This document shows positions 34,648 to 42,774 of a stretch of 64,000 nucleotides of DNA, in pieces. Both the position numbers and the translations under genes were made by a program. The notes under the pieces are model-generated. The model was not told the DNA's origin. It worked only from the letters and a program-made list of their open reading frames with translations, and did no database searches. Where the stretch lies: the NCBI GenBank assembly GCA_964445985.1, contig CAYUMU010000028.1, positions 4,126-68,125 of the forward strand, given 5' to 3'. Every line of letters starts with the position of its first letter. Position 1 is the stretch's first letter. Origin of the DNA: CAYUMU01 sp964445985. Lineage in GTDB: Bacteria; Planctomycetota; Planctomycetia; Pirellulales; S012-138.

Positions 34648-34971
34648 TTAGTTCGTTTGCGGCTCATCGGGAGCCAGGCTGCTTTCGGCCGGCGGCGGTT
34701 CAAACTTGGGCGCCGTGGCTTCGTCGCGTTCTTCGTAGTTGCTGCTGGGAGCGGGACTGCTGTAGGAGTGCGAGGAAACGCGGGTGGCGCTCTTGATCTC
34801 GTCCTCAACGCCGTTGATTCCCTTCTTGAATTCGGTCAGCCCGCGGCCCAAGGAACGGCCCACCTCCGGCAGACGTTTTCCAAACAGCAGCACGGCGATG
34901 ATGCCGATAATGGCCATTTCCATTGGACCGACGCCGCCGAAGAATCCAAAGATTGCTGTGTCGATATTCAT
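34648..34971 (-). CDS. tatA: TatA/E-type translocase protein, 107 residues
   Basis: TatA forms the pore of the twin-arginine pathway. The N-terminal membrane helix is GGVGPMEMAIIGIIAVLLFG, followed by the amphipathic segment KRLPEVGRSLGRGLTEFKKG. The C-terminal tail of about 55 residues is hydrophilic, with serine/proline-rich sequence (YSSPAPSSNYEERDEATAPK), longer than usual. Its start overlaps the stop of the preceding tatA by one base (TAATG on the coding strand), so translation is coupled. A strong terminator follows 56 bases downstream. Confidence 0.92.
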   Translation of the reverse strand: MNIDTAIFGFFGGVGPMEMAIIGIIAVLLFGKRLPEVGRSLGRGLTEFKKGINGVEDEIKSATRVSSHSYSSPAPSSNYEERDEATAPKFEPPPAESSLAPDEPQTN

Positions 34972-35162
34972 TAGGAAACGGCCTCCTGATTTTGGGTATC
35001 GTCGTTGCCCTGGAGTCCTTCTTTGAACTCCTTGGCGCCGCGACCTAGATTGCGCAACGCCGAAGGCAGACGATTGCCGAACAGCAACAGCACAATGAAG
35101 GCCACGATGGCCAATTGCCAGGGGCCAATGCCAAATACTGCGAACAGGGAGAGGTCATTCAT
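34971..35162 (-). CDS. tatA: TatA/E-type translocase protein, 63 residues
   Basis: This short paralogue has LFAVFGIGPWQLAIVAFIVL as the membrane segment, then LLFGNRLPSALRNLGRGAKE as the hinge and amphipathic helix, and a brief tail. It lies between two other TatA genes in the same operon, with 115 bases to the upstream one and a one-base overlap with the downstream one. TatC is not in the window. It may form heteromers with its neighbours or be specialised for particular substrates; that is inference. Confidence 0.92.
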   Translation of the reverse strand: MNDLSLFAVFGIGPWQLAIVAFIVLLLFGNRLPSALRNLGRGAKEFKEGLQGNDDTQNQEAVS

Positions 35163-35277
35163 GCTTGCACGGTCCTTTCAGGGGATGAAAGAAACCGGCC
35201 CGTGGTGCGGACTGGGGCCAACCCGTTGGCGGGTGTGAGTGTTTGCCGGAACTCGGAAGTGCTCGGCACGCAATAAC

Positions 35278-35496
35278 TTAGCGATCCCCCTTTACGGCTT
35301 GCTCGTTCGGTTTTTCCCCAGGTGTTTCGTCTTCCTCGCCCGCCACGCCTTTCTTGAATTCGACGACCCCTTTACCCAAGGATCGCATCATCCCCGGTAG
35401 GCGGTTCCCAAACAGGAGCAGCACGACGAACGCGAAGATCATCAGCTCCATGGGGCCTAAACCAAAGACGCCGAATAATGGAGAAAAACCTGGCAT
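35278..35496 (-). CDS. tatA: TatA/E-type translocase protein, 72 residues
   Basis: This is the first of three consecutive TatA-like genes. It has the segment GVFGLGPMELMIFAFVVLLL, then FGNRLPGMMRSLGKGVVEFK and an acidic tail rich in glutamate and lysine (GEEDETPGEKPNE). I start at ATG 35496 (MPGFSPLFGVFG), because the longer frame adds 17 residues before the helix. Its FGLGP glycine-proline turn is shared with all three copies. The promoter should lie in the gap before 35918, where nothing stronger than AT-rich patches is visible. Confidence 0.92.
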   Translation of the reverse strand: MPGFSPLFGVFGLGPMELMIFAFVVLLLFGNRLPGMMRSLGKGVVEFKKGVAGEEDETPGEKPNEQAVKGDR

Positions 35497-35917
35497 GGAC
35501 GCCTCAGAGCCAACAACCAAAATTCCAGAGCTTAAGCAGGATGACAATAGCTAGCGGGCCAGATCACTCTAACCCAAGAACGCATCACCCCCGAAAACTA
35601 AGGTGGGAAACAGACGGGCGGGCGCTACCGTAAAGGTGGTTGGCGGAGCCTCGCGGGGGATCGACCTACCCGTCGAAGCGCACGGGTGCGTGCGCTGCTC
35701 GAACACCTTTGATTCTATCCACCTCCCGTACCCTGTCAAATATATTTCAATGCCGGACGCGGAGCGGACCCTTCAAATTATCCGCGCAATTCCACCTTTC
35801 TGCAAAATTTGGCCGTTCGTGGATATTATACTTCGGAAAGCATCAAAGCCGTTTGCCCCCCTGGGTGAGCCGTTCTTTCCATGGTCCATTTCTATCCAAC
35901 TTCACAGGATTGTTGAC
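35497..35917. other. Divergent intergenic region of 421 bases
   Basis: It separates the minus-strand tatA cluster from the plus-strand TIM-barrel gene and should contain both promoters. AT-rich patches occur near 35740-35830 (for example CAAATATATTTCAATG). No conserved motif, RNA gene or reading frame is convincing. Confidence 0.5.
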
Positions 35918-36859
35918 ATGGCGTATACGCCCACTCGACGCGATTTCTTGCAACAAACCGCCGCGGCCAGCCTCGGAACCATGCTCGCCGGCAGTGCGTT
36001 GGCCGGTACGGGGTTGGCCGCCGATGGCGACACATCCGGCAAGAAATTGCCCTATCAAATCTCCCTGGCCCAGTGGTCGCTGCATCGCGCCATTCGCGAA
36101 GGCAAGCTCGATCCGCTCGACTTCGCCCCCTTCACCAAAAGCGAATTCGGCATCGAAGCCGTGGAGTACGTCAATCAGTTCTTCATGGATAAGGCGCAGG
36201 ACAAGCAGTACCTGGGCCAGCTCAAAGCCAAGGCGTCTGACTCGGGCGTCAAAAGCCTGCTGATCATGATCGACCGCGAAGGCGACTTGGGCGCCGCCGA
36301 CGATGCGGCCCGCGCCAAGGCCGTCGAGAATCACTACAAGTGGGTCGAAGCCGCCAAGTTCCTCGGTTGCCACTCCATTCGCGTGAACGCCAAGAGCAGC
36401 GGCACTTACGAAGAGCAACTCGACCGCGCCGCCGACGGTCTTCGCAAGCTCAGCCAGTTTGCCAAGGATTATGGCCAGAACGTGATCGTGGAAAACCACG
36501 GTGGTTTGTCGAGCAACGGCGCCTGGCTGGCCGCCGTGATCAAAAAGGTGGACCTCCCCAACTGCGGCACCCTGCCCGACTTCGGCAATTTCCGCCTGGG
36601 CGACGGCCAAACCTACGACCGCTACCAGGGCGTGGAAGAGCTCATGCCCTACGCCAAGGCCGTGAGCGCCAAAAGCTATGACTTTGACGCCCAAGGCAAC
36701 GAAACCACGATCGACTATCTCAAGATGATGAAGATCGTGACCGATGCCGGCTACCACGGCTACGTGGGCATTGAGTTCGAAGGCAGCAAACTGCCCGAGG
36801 TCGAAGGCATCAAAGCCACCAACAAGCTGCTGCAGTCGGTGCGCGAAAAGCTCAGCTAA
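35918..36859 (+). CDS. Tat-exported sugar-phosphate isomerase/epimerase-like TIM barrel
   Basis: The 313-residue protein has a Tat signal (MAYTPTRRDFLQQTAAASLG, with a hydrophobic region ending near LAADG) and a xylose-isomerase-like AP endonuclease-2 TIM barrel (PF01261). Fold landmarks are ISLAQWSLHRAIREGKLDPL, FGIEAVEYVNQFF, NVIVENHGGLSSNGAWLAAV, and a metal-site pattern GTLPDFGNFR and HGYVGIEFEG near the C-terminus. Substrates for the family are sugars. I start at 35918, because upstream the open frame has no Tat or family content. It is followed 112 bases later by the HisA-like gene. Confidence 0.88.
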   Translation: MAYTPTRRDFLQQTAAASLGTMLAGSALAGTGLAADGDTSGKKLPYQISLAQWSLHRAIREGKLDPLDFAPFTKSEFGIEAVEYVNQFFMDKAQDKQYLGQLKAKASDSGVKSLLIMIDREGDLGAADDAARAKAVENHYKWVEAAKFLGCHSIRVNAKSSGTYEEQLDRAADGLRKLSQFAKDYGQNVIVENHGGLSSNGAWLAAVIKKVDLPNCGTLPDFGNFRLGDGQTYDRYQGVEELMPYAKAVSAKSYDFDAQGNETTIDYLKMMKIVTDAGYHGYVGIEFEGSKLPEVEGIKATNKLLQSVREKLS

Positions 36860-36971
36860 CGCTGTCTCCAGAACTGCTTCATCCACCAGCGAGCCCCCCG
36901 GGTTCATCCCGGGGTCTTCGTCTAACAGTGCGGCACTAGCGTCATTCCCCTCAGCAGAGGACCGATCCCCC

Positions 36972-37772
36972 GTGCGCGTCGTTCCCGTGCTCGATCTCAT
37001 GGCCGGCCAGGTGGTGCGTGGCGTCGCCGGCAATCGCACCGCGTATCGTCCCGTTCAAAGCCCTTTGACAGTTGGTTCCGAACCGGCCGCCATCGCCGCC
37101 GCCTTCCACAAACTCGGCTTTGTCGAAGCTTACGTGGCCGACCTCGACGCCATTGCCGGCGCGCCGCCCAGCATCAATGCCTACGCGGCCATTCAAGCGG
37201 CCGGTCTCCGCGCGCTATCCATCGATGCGGGCGTGGTCGACGACGTCCACGCCGCCCGCCTGCTGGATGCTCTGCCGCCGGATTCGCCGCCCATCACCAT
37301 CGTGGCCGGCCTCGAGTCGTTGGCCTCGCCCCTAGCGCTGCAAAAGCTGACGCAAAGGCTAGGGCCAGATCGCGTCCTGTTTAGTCTCGACCTTAAAGCG
37401 GGCCAACCGCTTACCGCATCGCCCGCCTGGCAAGGCAAGACCGCAATCGAAATCGCCCAGCTTGCCAGCAAAGGCGGCGTTCGTCGCCTGTTGCTGCTCG
37501 ACCTGGCCGACGTCGGCACGGCCTCGGGCACCCGAACAGTTGACCTGGTGGCCGAGATGAAATCCCTGCGCCCCGGCGTGGAACTTTGGACCGGTGGCGG
37601 CGTGCGGAATCGCGCCGACTTGCTCCGCCAACAGGCGGCGGGCGTGTCGGCCGTGCTCGTGGCCAGTGCCCTGCACAATGGTCAACTTGGTCCGCCGGAG
37701 TTGGCGGGTTTCATTTCTTCACCTTCGCGTGGTAGTCTAACCGGCTCGCCGACGATGCAGCCAACCCCGTAG
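36972..37772 (+). CDS. HisA/HisF-family TIM-barrel protein, not clearly a histidine enzyme
   Basis: The 266-residue protein has HisA-like features: RVVPVLDLMAGQVVRGVAGN at the N-terminus, AYVADLDAIAG for the first aspartate, and LLLLDLADVGTASGTRTVDL with ELWTGGGVRNRADL near the end. The phosphate-binding GGG is present. It lacks close similarity to the canonical GGI(R/A) motif, and a related group of HisA/HisF paralogues occurs in genomes with H4MPT C1 genes. I start at GTG 36972, with AGAGGA ten bases upstream. No other his genes are here, so a separate function is likely. Confidence 0.75.
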   Translation: MRVVPVLDLMAGQVVRGVAGNRTAYRPVQSPLTVGSEPAAIAAAFHKLGFVEAYVADLDAIAGAPPSINAYAAIQAAGLRALSIDAGVVDDVHAARLLDALPPDSPPITIVAGLESLASPLALQKLTQRLGPDRVLFSLDLKAGQPLTASPAWQGKTAIEIAQLASKGGVRRLLLLDLADVGTASGTRTVDLVAEMKSLRPGVELWTGGGVRNRADLLRQQAAGVSAVLVASALHNGQLGPPELAGFISSPSRGSLTGSPTMQPTP

Positions 37773-37837
37773 TTGGTGGCAGGCAACCTTCGCGGCGAGG
37801 TTTAGCAGCCCGTTCCACCTTCAACCATGGCAGGTCG

Positions 37838-38890
37838 ATGGCATTCTTGATTGGCACGGATGAAGCTGGCTATGGTCCCTTCTTGGGTCCTCTGGTCGTG
37901 GCGGCCAGCGTGTGGGAAGTGCCTGATGCGCTTCGCGACGCCAACCTGTATGAGTATTTAGGCCCCGAGATCCAAAGCCAGCCGGTCAGAGTCATCCAGC
38001 GCCGCGGCTCGGCCAATCGCTCTGCCCTGGAGGCCAGTAGGGCCGATCGCGCATCGAACTCCGCGGTGGCCGTTTGTGTTCGGCCAGATGCCCTGGTGCT
38101 GGCCGATTCCAAGGTGGTTTACCAACCTGCCGTAGGGCTGGCCGGTCTGGAGCGCGGCGTGTTTGCCGCCCTGGCCGCGCTGGGAAGCCGCTGCGCCTCG
38201 TGGCGCGCATTGCTTGGCCAACTCGCTCGTGTGAAGGCCGCCGGCCTCAGCGGCATGCCCTGGTTTGCCCAGTACGATGGTCCCGTGCCGGTGGCCGCTT
38301 CGGTGGACGAGTTGCAATCGGCCAGCGAGTTGTTCGCGACCGCGCTGGCCCGGGCCGATATCCGCCTCGTCGCCCTGCGTTGCCGGCTGGTGTTTCCCCA
38401 CGTGTTCAACGACGGCGTCGCCCGCCTGGGCAATAAGAGCAACTTGCTCTCCAAAACCACGGTCAACCTGGTGAAGCGCTTGCTCCGCGCGCTTCCGCCA
38501 GGCGAAGTCTCCGTGCTCAGCGACAAGCACGGCGGCCGCAACCATTACGCGGCGGTGCTCCAATCCGAGTTTCCCGATAACCTGGTCACCGTGCGCAGCG
38601 AATCGCGGCTGCAAAGCAGCTATCAATTCGACGACAGGGCCGGCCATCACATCCATTGGTCGTTTTGCCAAGGAGCCGAGGTGCATTTGCCGGCCGCCTT
38701 GGCCTCCATGGCCGCCAAGTACCTCCGCGAGCAGGGCATGGCCGCGTTCAACGCCTTTTGGCAAAGTCATCTGCCCCAGATCAAACCCACCGCCGGCTAC
38801 CCCGCCGACGCCCATCGGTTTAAGCAAGACATCGCGGCCAAGCAGCGCGAGCTCAAGATCGACGACCACCTGCTGTGGCGTGCCTGCTAA
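37838..38890 (+). CDS. Divergent RNase HII-like protein
   Basis: The 350-residue protein begins FLIGTDEAGYGPFLGPLVVA, which aligns with the RNase HII motif containing the two catalytic acids (D8, E9). LVLADSK matches the second element, VSVLSDKHGGRNHY supplies a third acid (D229), and GAEVHLPAALASMAAKYLRE with PTAGYPADAHRF matches the C-terminal end. The arginine of the GRG motif is replaced by tyrosine (GYG), and the fourth acid is glutamate (E281) rather than aspartate. It is about 140 residues longer than ordinary RNase HII. It may be a nuclease with altered specificity. Start at ATG 37838. Confidence 0.8.
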   Translation: MAFLIGTDEAGYGPFLGPLVVAASVWEVPDALRDANLYEYLGPEIQSQPVRVIQRRGSANRSALEASRADRASNSAVAVCVRPDALVLADSKVVYQPAVGLAGLERGVFAALAALGSRCASWRALLGQLARVKAAGLSGMPWFAQYDGPVPVAASVDELQSASELFATALARADIRLVALRCRLVFPHVFNDGVARLGNKSNLLSKTTVNLVKRLLRALPPGEVSVLSDKHGGRNHYAAVLQSEFPDNLVTVRSESRLQSSYQFDDRAGHHIHWSFCQGAEVHLPAALASMAAKYLREQGMAAFNAFWQSHLPQIKPTAGYPADAHRFKQDIAAKQRELKIDDHLLWRAC

Positions 38891-38920
38891 ATCGTGGGGG
38901 CGTGAACGTGCCGCAGGTTC

Positions 38921-38953
38921 GCCTGAACTATGCCTGAACTATGCCTGATCTAT
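38921..38953 (+). repeat. 11-bp tandem repeat, three units
   Basis: GCCTGAACTAT occurs twice, followed by GCCTGATCTAT, giving 33 bases between the RNase HII-like gene and nadC. Each unit contains ATG at its junction with the next. Confidence 0.85.
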
Positions 38954-39002
38954 GCCGTTGAGGCTCGCAATCCAGTGCAACTTACCCGCAGGAACCGGTT
39001 CC

Positions 39003-39926
39003 GTGACTATCGACTATCCGCAGATCCAGTGGGATGAAGCCACGGCTCATGCCTGTCGCGGCCTGGTTCGACTGGCGGTGGCCGAAGATCTTGATCGTCA
39101 GCAGGATTGGACGACCCTTTCGCTGGTGCCCGCCGGCGCGATGGGAGCCGCCAACGTGGCCGCTCGCCAGGAGGGCGTGCTGGCCGGTCTTCAGGCCGCG
39201 GCGATTGTGGCCCAGGAGTACGACCCCAACCTGGTCTTCACGCCCCACATGCAAGATGGCCAGACGCTGGCCCGCGGCGCTATCGTCGCCACGCTTTCCG
39301 GCCCGGCCCGCAGCCTGCTCACGGCCGAGCGCGTGATCCTCAACATGCTCTCGCGCCTCTCAGGCGTGGCCTCGCTTACCCGGCAGTATGTGAACGCCGT
39401 GGCCGGAACCGCGGCCCGCATTTACGATACCCGCAAAACGACTCCCGGCTGGCGCCGCCTGGAAAAGCTGGCGGTGCGCGCCGGCGGCGGTTTTAATCAT
39501 CGCCTCAACCTGGCGGCCGCCGTGCTGATCAAAGACAACCACCTGGCGCTGGGCGCCGCGGCCGGCGAAGCGGCCTTCTCGCCCGCGGCGGCCATCAAGC
39601 ACGCGCGCGGCTTTCTGGCCGAAGTGCCCGAGACTCCTCCCGGCGGAAGCTGGATTGTGGAGGTGGAAGTTGACAACCTCGACCAGTTGGCCGAAGTGCT
39701 CCCCGCCAGCCCCGACATTGTGCTGCTCGACAACATGAACTGCGACACGCTACGGCAAGCGGTAGCACTGCGAAATCGAGTTGCCCCCACGATCCCCCTC
39801 GAAGCGTCTGGCGGCGTGAACCTCAGCACGGTAAGGGCCATCGCCGAAACCGGCGTGGAACGTATCAGCGTGGGCGCGCTAACGCACAACGCCGTGTGGC
39901 TCGACTTAGGCCTGGACTGGAAGTAA
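39003..39926 (+). CDS. nadC: Nicotinate-nucleotide pyrophosphorylase (quinolinate phosphoribosyltransferase)
   Basis: NadC converts quinolinate and PRPP into nicotinate mononucleotide for NAD synthesis. The 307-residue protein contains LVRLAVAEDLDRQQDWTTL, the PRPP/quinolinate segment NMLSRLSGVASLTRQYV, the family motif TRKTTPGWRRLEKLAVRAGG, and IKDNHLALG. C-terminal barrel elements are WIVEVEVDNLDQLAE, IVLLDNMNC and LEASGGVNLSTVRAIAETGV. I use the GTG at 39003; an ATG 51 bases upstream (38952) lies in the 11-bp tandem repeat and is less likely. It is preceded by the RNase HII-like gene on the same strand. Confidence 0.92.
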   Translation: MTIDYPQIQWDEATAHACRGLVRLAVAEDLDRQQDWTTLSLVPAGAMGAANVAARQEGVLAGLQAAAIVAQEYDPNLVFTPHMQDGQTLARGAIVATLSGPARSLLTAERVILNMLSRLSGVASLTRQYVNAVAGTAARIYDTRKTTPGWRRLEKLAVRAGGGFNHRLNLAAAVLIKDNHLALGAAAGEAAFSPAAAIKHARGFLAEVPETPPGGSWIVEVEVDNLDQLAEVLPASPDIVLLDNMNCDTLRQAVALRNRVAPTIPLEASGGVNLSTVRAIAETGVERISVGALTHNAVWLDLGLDWK

Positions 39927-40034
39927 GGCATCGCCCGCCACGAGACGGGTGGCTGGGGTCAGGCTGCCGCCAAAAAGCTTATCTATTTCCCCAACCTTCT
40001 CCGGCAGCCTGCCCCCAGAAACTCCCAGCACGAG

Positions 40035-40075
40035 AGTTCCCCACTCCGAATTCCGAATTCCGAACTCCCCACTCC
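40035..40075 (-). repeat. GGAATTCGGAGT-type dispersed repeat, copy 5 (inverted)
   Basis: This reads CCACTCCGAATTCCGAATTCC and further units and ends three bases before the esterase stop codon. It lies between the convergent nadC and esterase genes. Confidence 0.8.
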
Positions 40076-40078
40076 AAC

Positions 40079-40960
40079 CTATTCTTTCTCCAAAGTCGGC
40101 GGACCTTCCAGCAATCCGAGCGAACCCAAGAATTCATCGGCCCGCCGCAGCGTGCGTTGCTTCCAGGGATCACGGTTGAAGAAGCCGTGCCCTTGGCCCT
40201 CGGCCGTAAACAGTTCGGCGCGGCAACCGGCTTTCTTCGCGGCTGCCACGTATTCTTCGCCCTGGGCCAGGAGCTTGTCGGCCGTGCCATACAGCAGCAG
40301 CGCCGGCGGAGAATCCTTTTGCACGTACGCCACCGGCGACAACTTGTGGGCCAGTTCCTTGTCGTCGTTCAGCCGGGCCATCAGTCTGGGTTCGCCCGCA
40401 AAATTGACCACCGGGTTGAACAGCACCATGGCCACCGGCCGCGGTAGCTTGGCCTCGTCGCCGTTCATGGCCGGCGTGAGCCCGGTGCAGGCGGCCAGGT
40501 GCCCTCCCGCCGAACCGCCCGAGGCCACCATCTTCTTGGTGTCAATCCCCAACTCCTGGGCGTGCTGGGCCAGGTAAGTCACCGCGTCTTGCGCGTCGCT
40601 CACGCAGGCGTCGGGCGTCACGTTGTGTCGCGACTTCACCCGGTAGTCAGCCCGAGCGGCCACCATCCCGAGGCTTGCCAGATACTTGGCCTGATCTTCA
40701 AATTGCTCCACTTTTCCGCCCGTCCAGCCGCCGCCGAAAAAGAACACGATGGCCGGTCGCTGGTCCTGGGCCTTCCAGCCTGGCGGAAAATGCAGGGTCA
40801 TCTCCAGCGCCGTATCACCGGCCTGCTTGTAAACGACCTTCTTGGTCGCCACGTCATCGGCAACCACCCAGGATGAAAGGCCGAACAACAACAGCCAGGC
40901 AGGCAAAGCTATATTTCGCACGGTGGAAGGCTCCGCAAGGGAATAAAACGCGAAGGTCAT
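40079..40960 (-). CDS. Exported alpha/beta-hydrolase (esterase of the hormone-sensitive lipase type)
   Basis: The 293-residue protein has an N-terminal hydrophobic signal (NIALPAWLLLFGLSSWVVAD). The oxyanion motif is FFFGGGWTGG, the HSL HGGG variant; the nucleophile motif is SGGSAGGHLAAC; and C-terminal elements LLLYGTADKLLAQGE and EGQGHGFFN supply the aspartate and histidine. It could act as a carbohydrate or xylan esterase. It lies 56 bases behind the GH5 gene on the same strand, so the two are probably cotranscribed and work on the same polysaccharide; that pairing is inference. Confidence 0.88.
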   Translation of the reverse strand: MTFAFYSLAEPSTVRNIALPAWLLLFGLSSWVVADDVATKKVVYKQAGDTALEMTLHFPPGWKAQDQRPAIVFFFGGGWTGGKVEQFEDQAKYLASLGMVAARADYRVKSRHNVTPDACVSDAQDAVTYLAQHAQELGIDTKKMVASGGSAGGHLAACTGLTPAMNGDEAKLPRPVAMVLFNPVVNFAGEPRLMARLNDDKELAHKLSPVAYVQKDSPPALLLYGTADKLLAQGEEYVAAAKKAGCRAELFTAEGQGHGFFNRDPWKQRTLRRADEFLGSLGLLEGPPTLEKE

Positions 40961-41016
40961 CGACGCCCAAGGCCGCCATTGTACGACAAGCGGGAGACCC
41001 CGTGATACACACGCGG

Positions 41017-42555
41017 TTACTTCTCACCCTGGGGCAAGAGCGCTGCGCGAAGCGGTTCGATCCAGGCATTTTTAACAGGGTCATACGCGCCGAAGCCGCT
41101 GCAGAATTCCCAGTAGGCGGTGCCCATGCGGCGCTTGGCCGCTTCGTGGGCCACAAATTCTGTCCAGCGCGCCCGGCTGGCGAGGTCGGCGGCGTTGAAC
41201 GCTCCGAACTCGCCCAGGTAGATCGGCCGGCGATGTTTCAGGCCCCACAGGGCGGCGGTGTCCAAATCGCGGGCCACCGCTTCCCGCTCGGCTTCGTCGC
41301 CAGTCCACCTGGTTCCCACCGGCGGACGGGTCTTGGCATCGATCCAATGCGCGCCCTGGTGCGTGAACTTGAAGGGGCTGTAGTAGTGAACCGTCACCAC
41401 CAGGTGGCGATCGCTCTCAGGCAATTCCAGCGATTTCAGTTCGCCAATGCTGTTCCAAGCGACCGGCCCCACCACCACCGTCCGCTCGGGATTGGTCTTG
41501 CGGACCACGGTCAGGGCTTCCGCCAAAATGGTGTTCCATTTGCCAGCGGTCAGCTTGTTGTGAGGTTCGTTGAGCAGCTCGAAAGCCAAGCCGCTGGGGC
41601 GGTCGCGATAGTGGTCGGCGATTTGTTGCCAGAGTGCCAGAAAGCGTTCCCGATGTTCGTCGGGCTGAGAGTCCATTTCGGCGTAGTGGTGAATGTTCAT
41701 TACCACCTTGAGTTTGCGGGAAAGCGCCTGCTCCACGGCCCAATCGACGCGGGCCATGAATTTGGGATCGATGGTGTAAGGCGCCGTGTGCTGGGCGTGC
41801 GCCGACCAGCGAACCGGCAAGCGGATGGAGTCGAAGCCCGCCTTGGCAATCGCGGCGAAGTAATCGTCTTCGAGCGTGACGCCCCATTCGCCTTCGTTGG
41901 GCGCTTCGAGGGCGTTGCCCAAGTTGATGCCGCGGCCAAATGGCGGCTTCAGCGATTGAAAGAACGGATTCGCCTGGGCCTGCCGCGGGTCAAAACGTTC
42001 TTGCCTTGCGGCCTTGATGTTATCGACGACAAACTTTTGCGGGCGGCCGGGGTGATCGAGCAGCACGTCGATCGAGGCCACATTTGCCAGGTCGAGCGGT
42101 CGGACTTCGCCGTGCCATTTTCCCAGGGGAACGGTAACCAGCCCGCGCTCTCCCGCGCCGATGGTGGCCGAGGCCACGCTGCAGTGGTTCTGGCCGTTGG
42201 CCTTGGGATTGTTGACGCTGAGCAGCACCCGCACCGCCCGGTCTTGCGGGTTGTGAATCTCCGCCGTGACGGTTTCAAAGCCGCTCAGATCCCAGTTGCC
42301 CGAGGTCGGCTGAATGCGCACGTTGGGGTAATCGGCATCGCCCGCGGTGGCGATTTCCAATGCCGTGCCGGCATCTACCTTGAGTGGGCTCGACTGGGCC
42401 TTGCTGCCGGTGAGCTTGACGGCGTCCTGGTTTTCAAAATCAACCAGCAGCTTCGCCAGCGGCGGTTCAGCGGCAGAAGCTGGCAAGGCAGCCAAGAGGC
42501 AGAACGCCGCACAGCAGCAGAGAAGTTGGATGGGCATCAGCGTGCGTGTGGGCAT
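41017..42555 (-). CDS. Exported GH5-type glycoside hydrolase
   Basis: The 512-residue protein begins with a signal sequence (MPTRTLMPIQLLCCCAAFCL, then LLAALPASA). Residues about 35-160 look like a sugar-binding beta-sandwich. The C-terminal GH5 barrel shows FGRGINLGNALEAPNEG, then DSIRLPVRWSAH, the acid/base glutamate E330 in FELLNEPHN, and the nucleophile E449 in YLGEFGAF. Cellulase, mannanase or related activity is possible; the sequence does not decide. I start at ATG 42555. The esterase gene follows it at once on the same strand. Confidence 0.92.
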   Translation of the reverse strand: MPTRTLMPIQLLCCCAAFCLLAALPASAAEPPLAKLLVDFENQDAVKLTGSKAQSSPLKVDAGTALEIATAGDADYPNVRIQPTSGNWDLSGFETVTAEIHNPQDRAVRVLLSVNNPKANGQNHCSVASATIGAGERGLVTVPLGKWHGEVRPLDLANVASIDVLLDHPGRPQKFVVDNIKAARQERFDPRQAQANPFFQSLKPPFGRGINLGNALEAPNEGEWGVTLEDDYFAAIAKAGFDSIRLPVRWSAHAQHTAPYTIDPKFMARVDWAVEQALSRKLKVVMNIHHYAEMDSQPDEHRERFLALWQQIADHYRDRPSGLAFELLNEPHNKLTAGKWNTILAEALTVVRKTNPERTVVVGPVAWNSIGELKSLELPESDRHLVVTVHYYSPFKFTHQGAHWIDAKTRPPVGTRWTGDEAEREAVARDLDTAALWGLKHRRPIYLGEFGAFNAADLASRARWTEFVAHEAAKRRMGTAYWEFCSGFGAYDPVKNAWIEPLRAALLPQGEK

Positions 42556-42774
42556 AGTTGGCGCCTTTTTGGCCAAGGTAAGGCTGGCCGATAGAACAGG
42601 CGGCCGTTCCCATCGCGATTTGATCGCGCAAGAAATCACCGATGAAACGGCCGGCAACGAAATGGGCTCGATGGTTTCACGATAGTGCTTTTGGGCCTTG
42701 AGTTCTAGCCCGCGAAGTTGCCGCGCGGGCGTGGTTGTTTCCCACACGGGTGGAATGCACGGGGGGGCGCCGCC

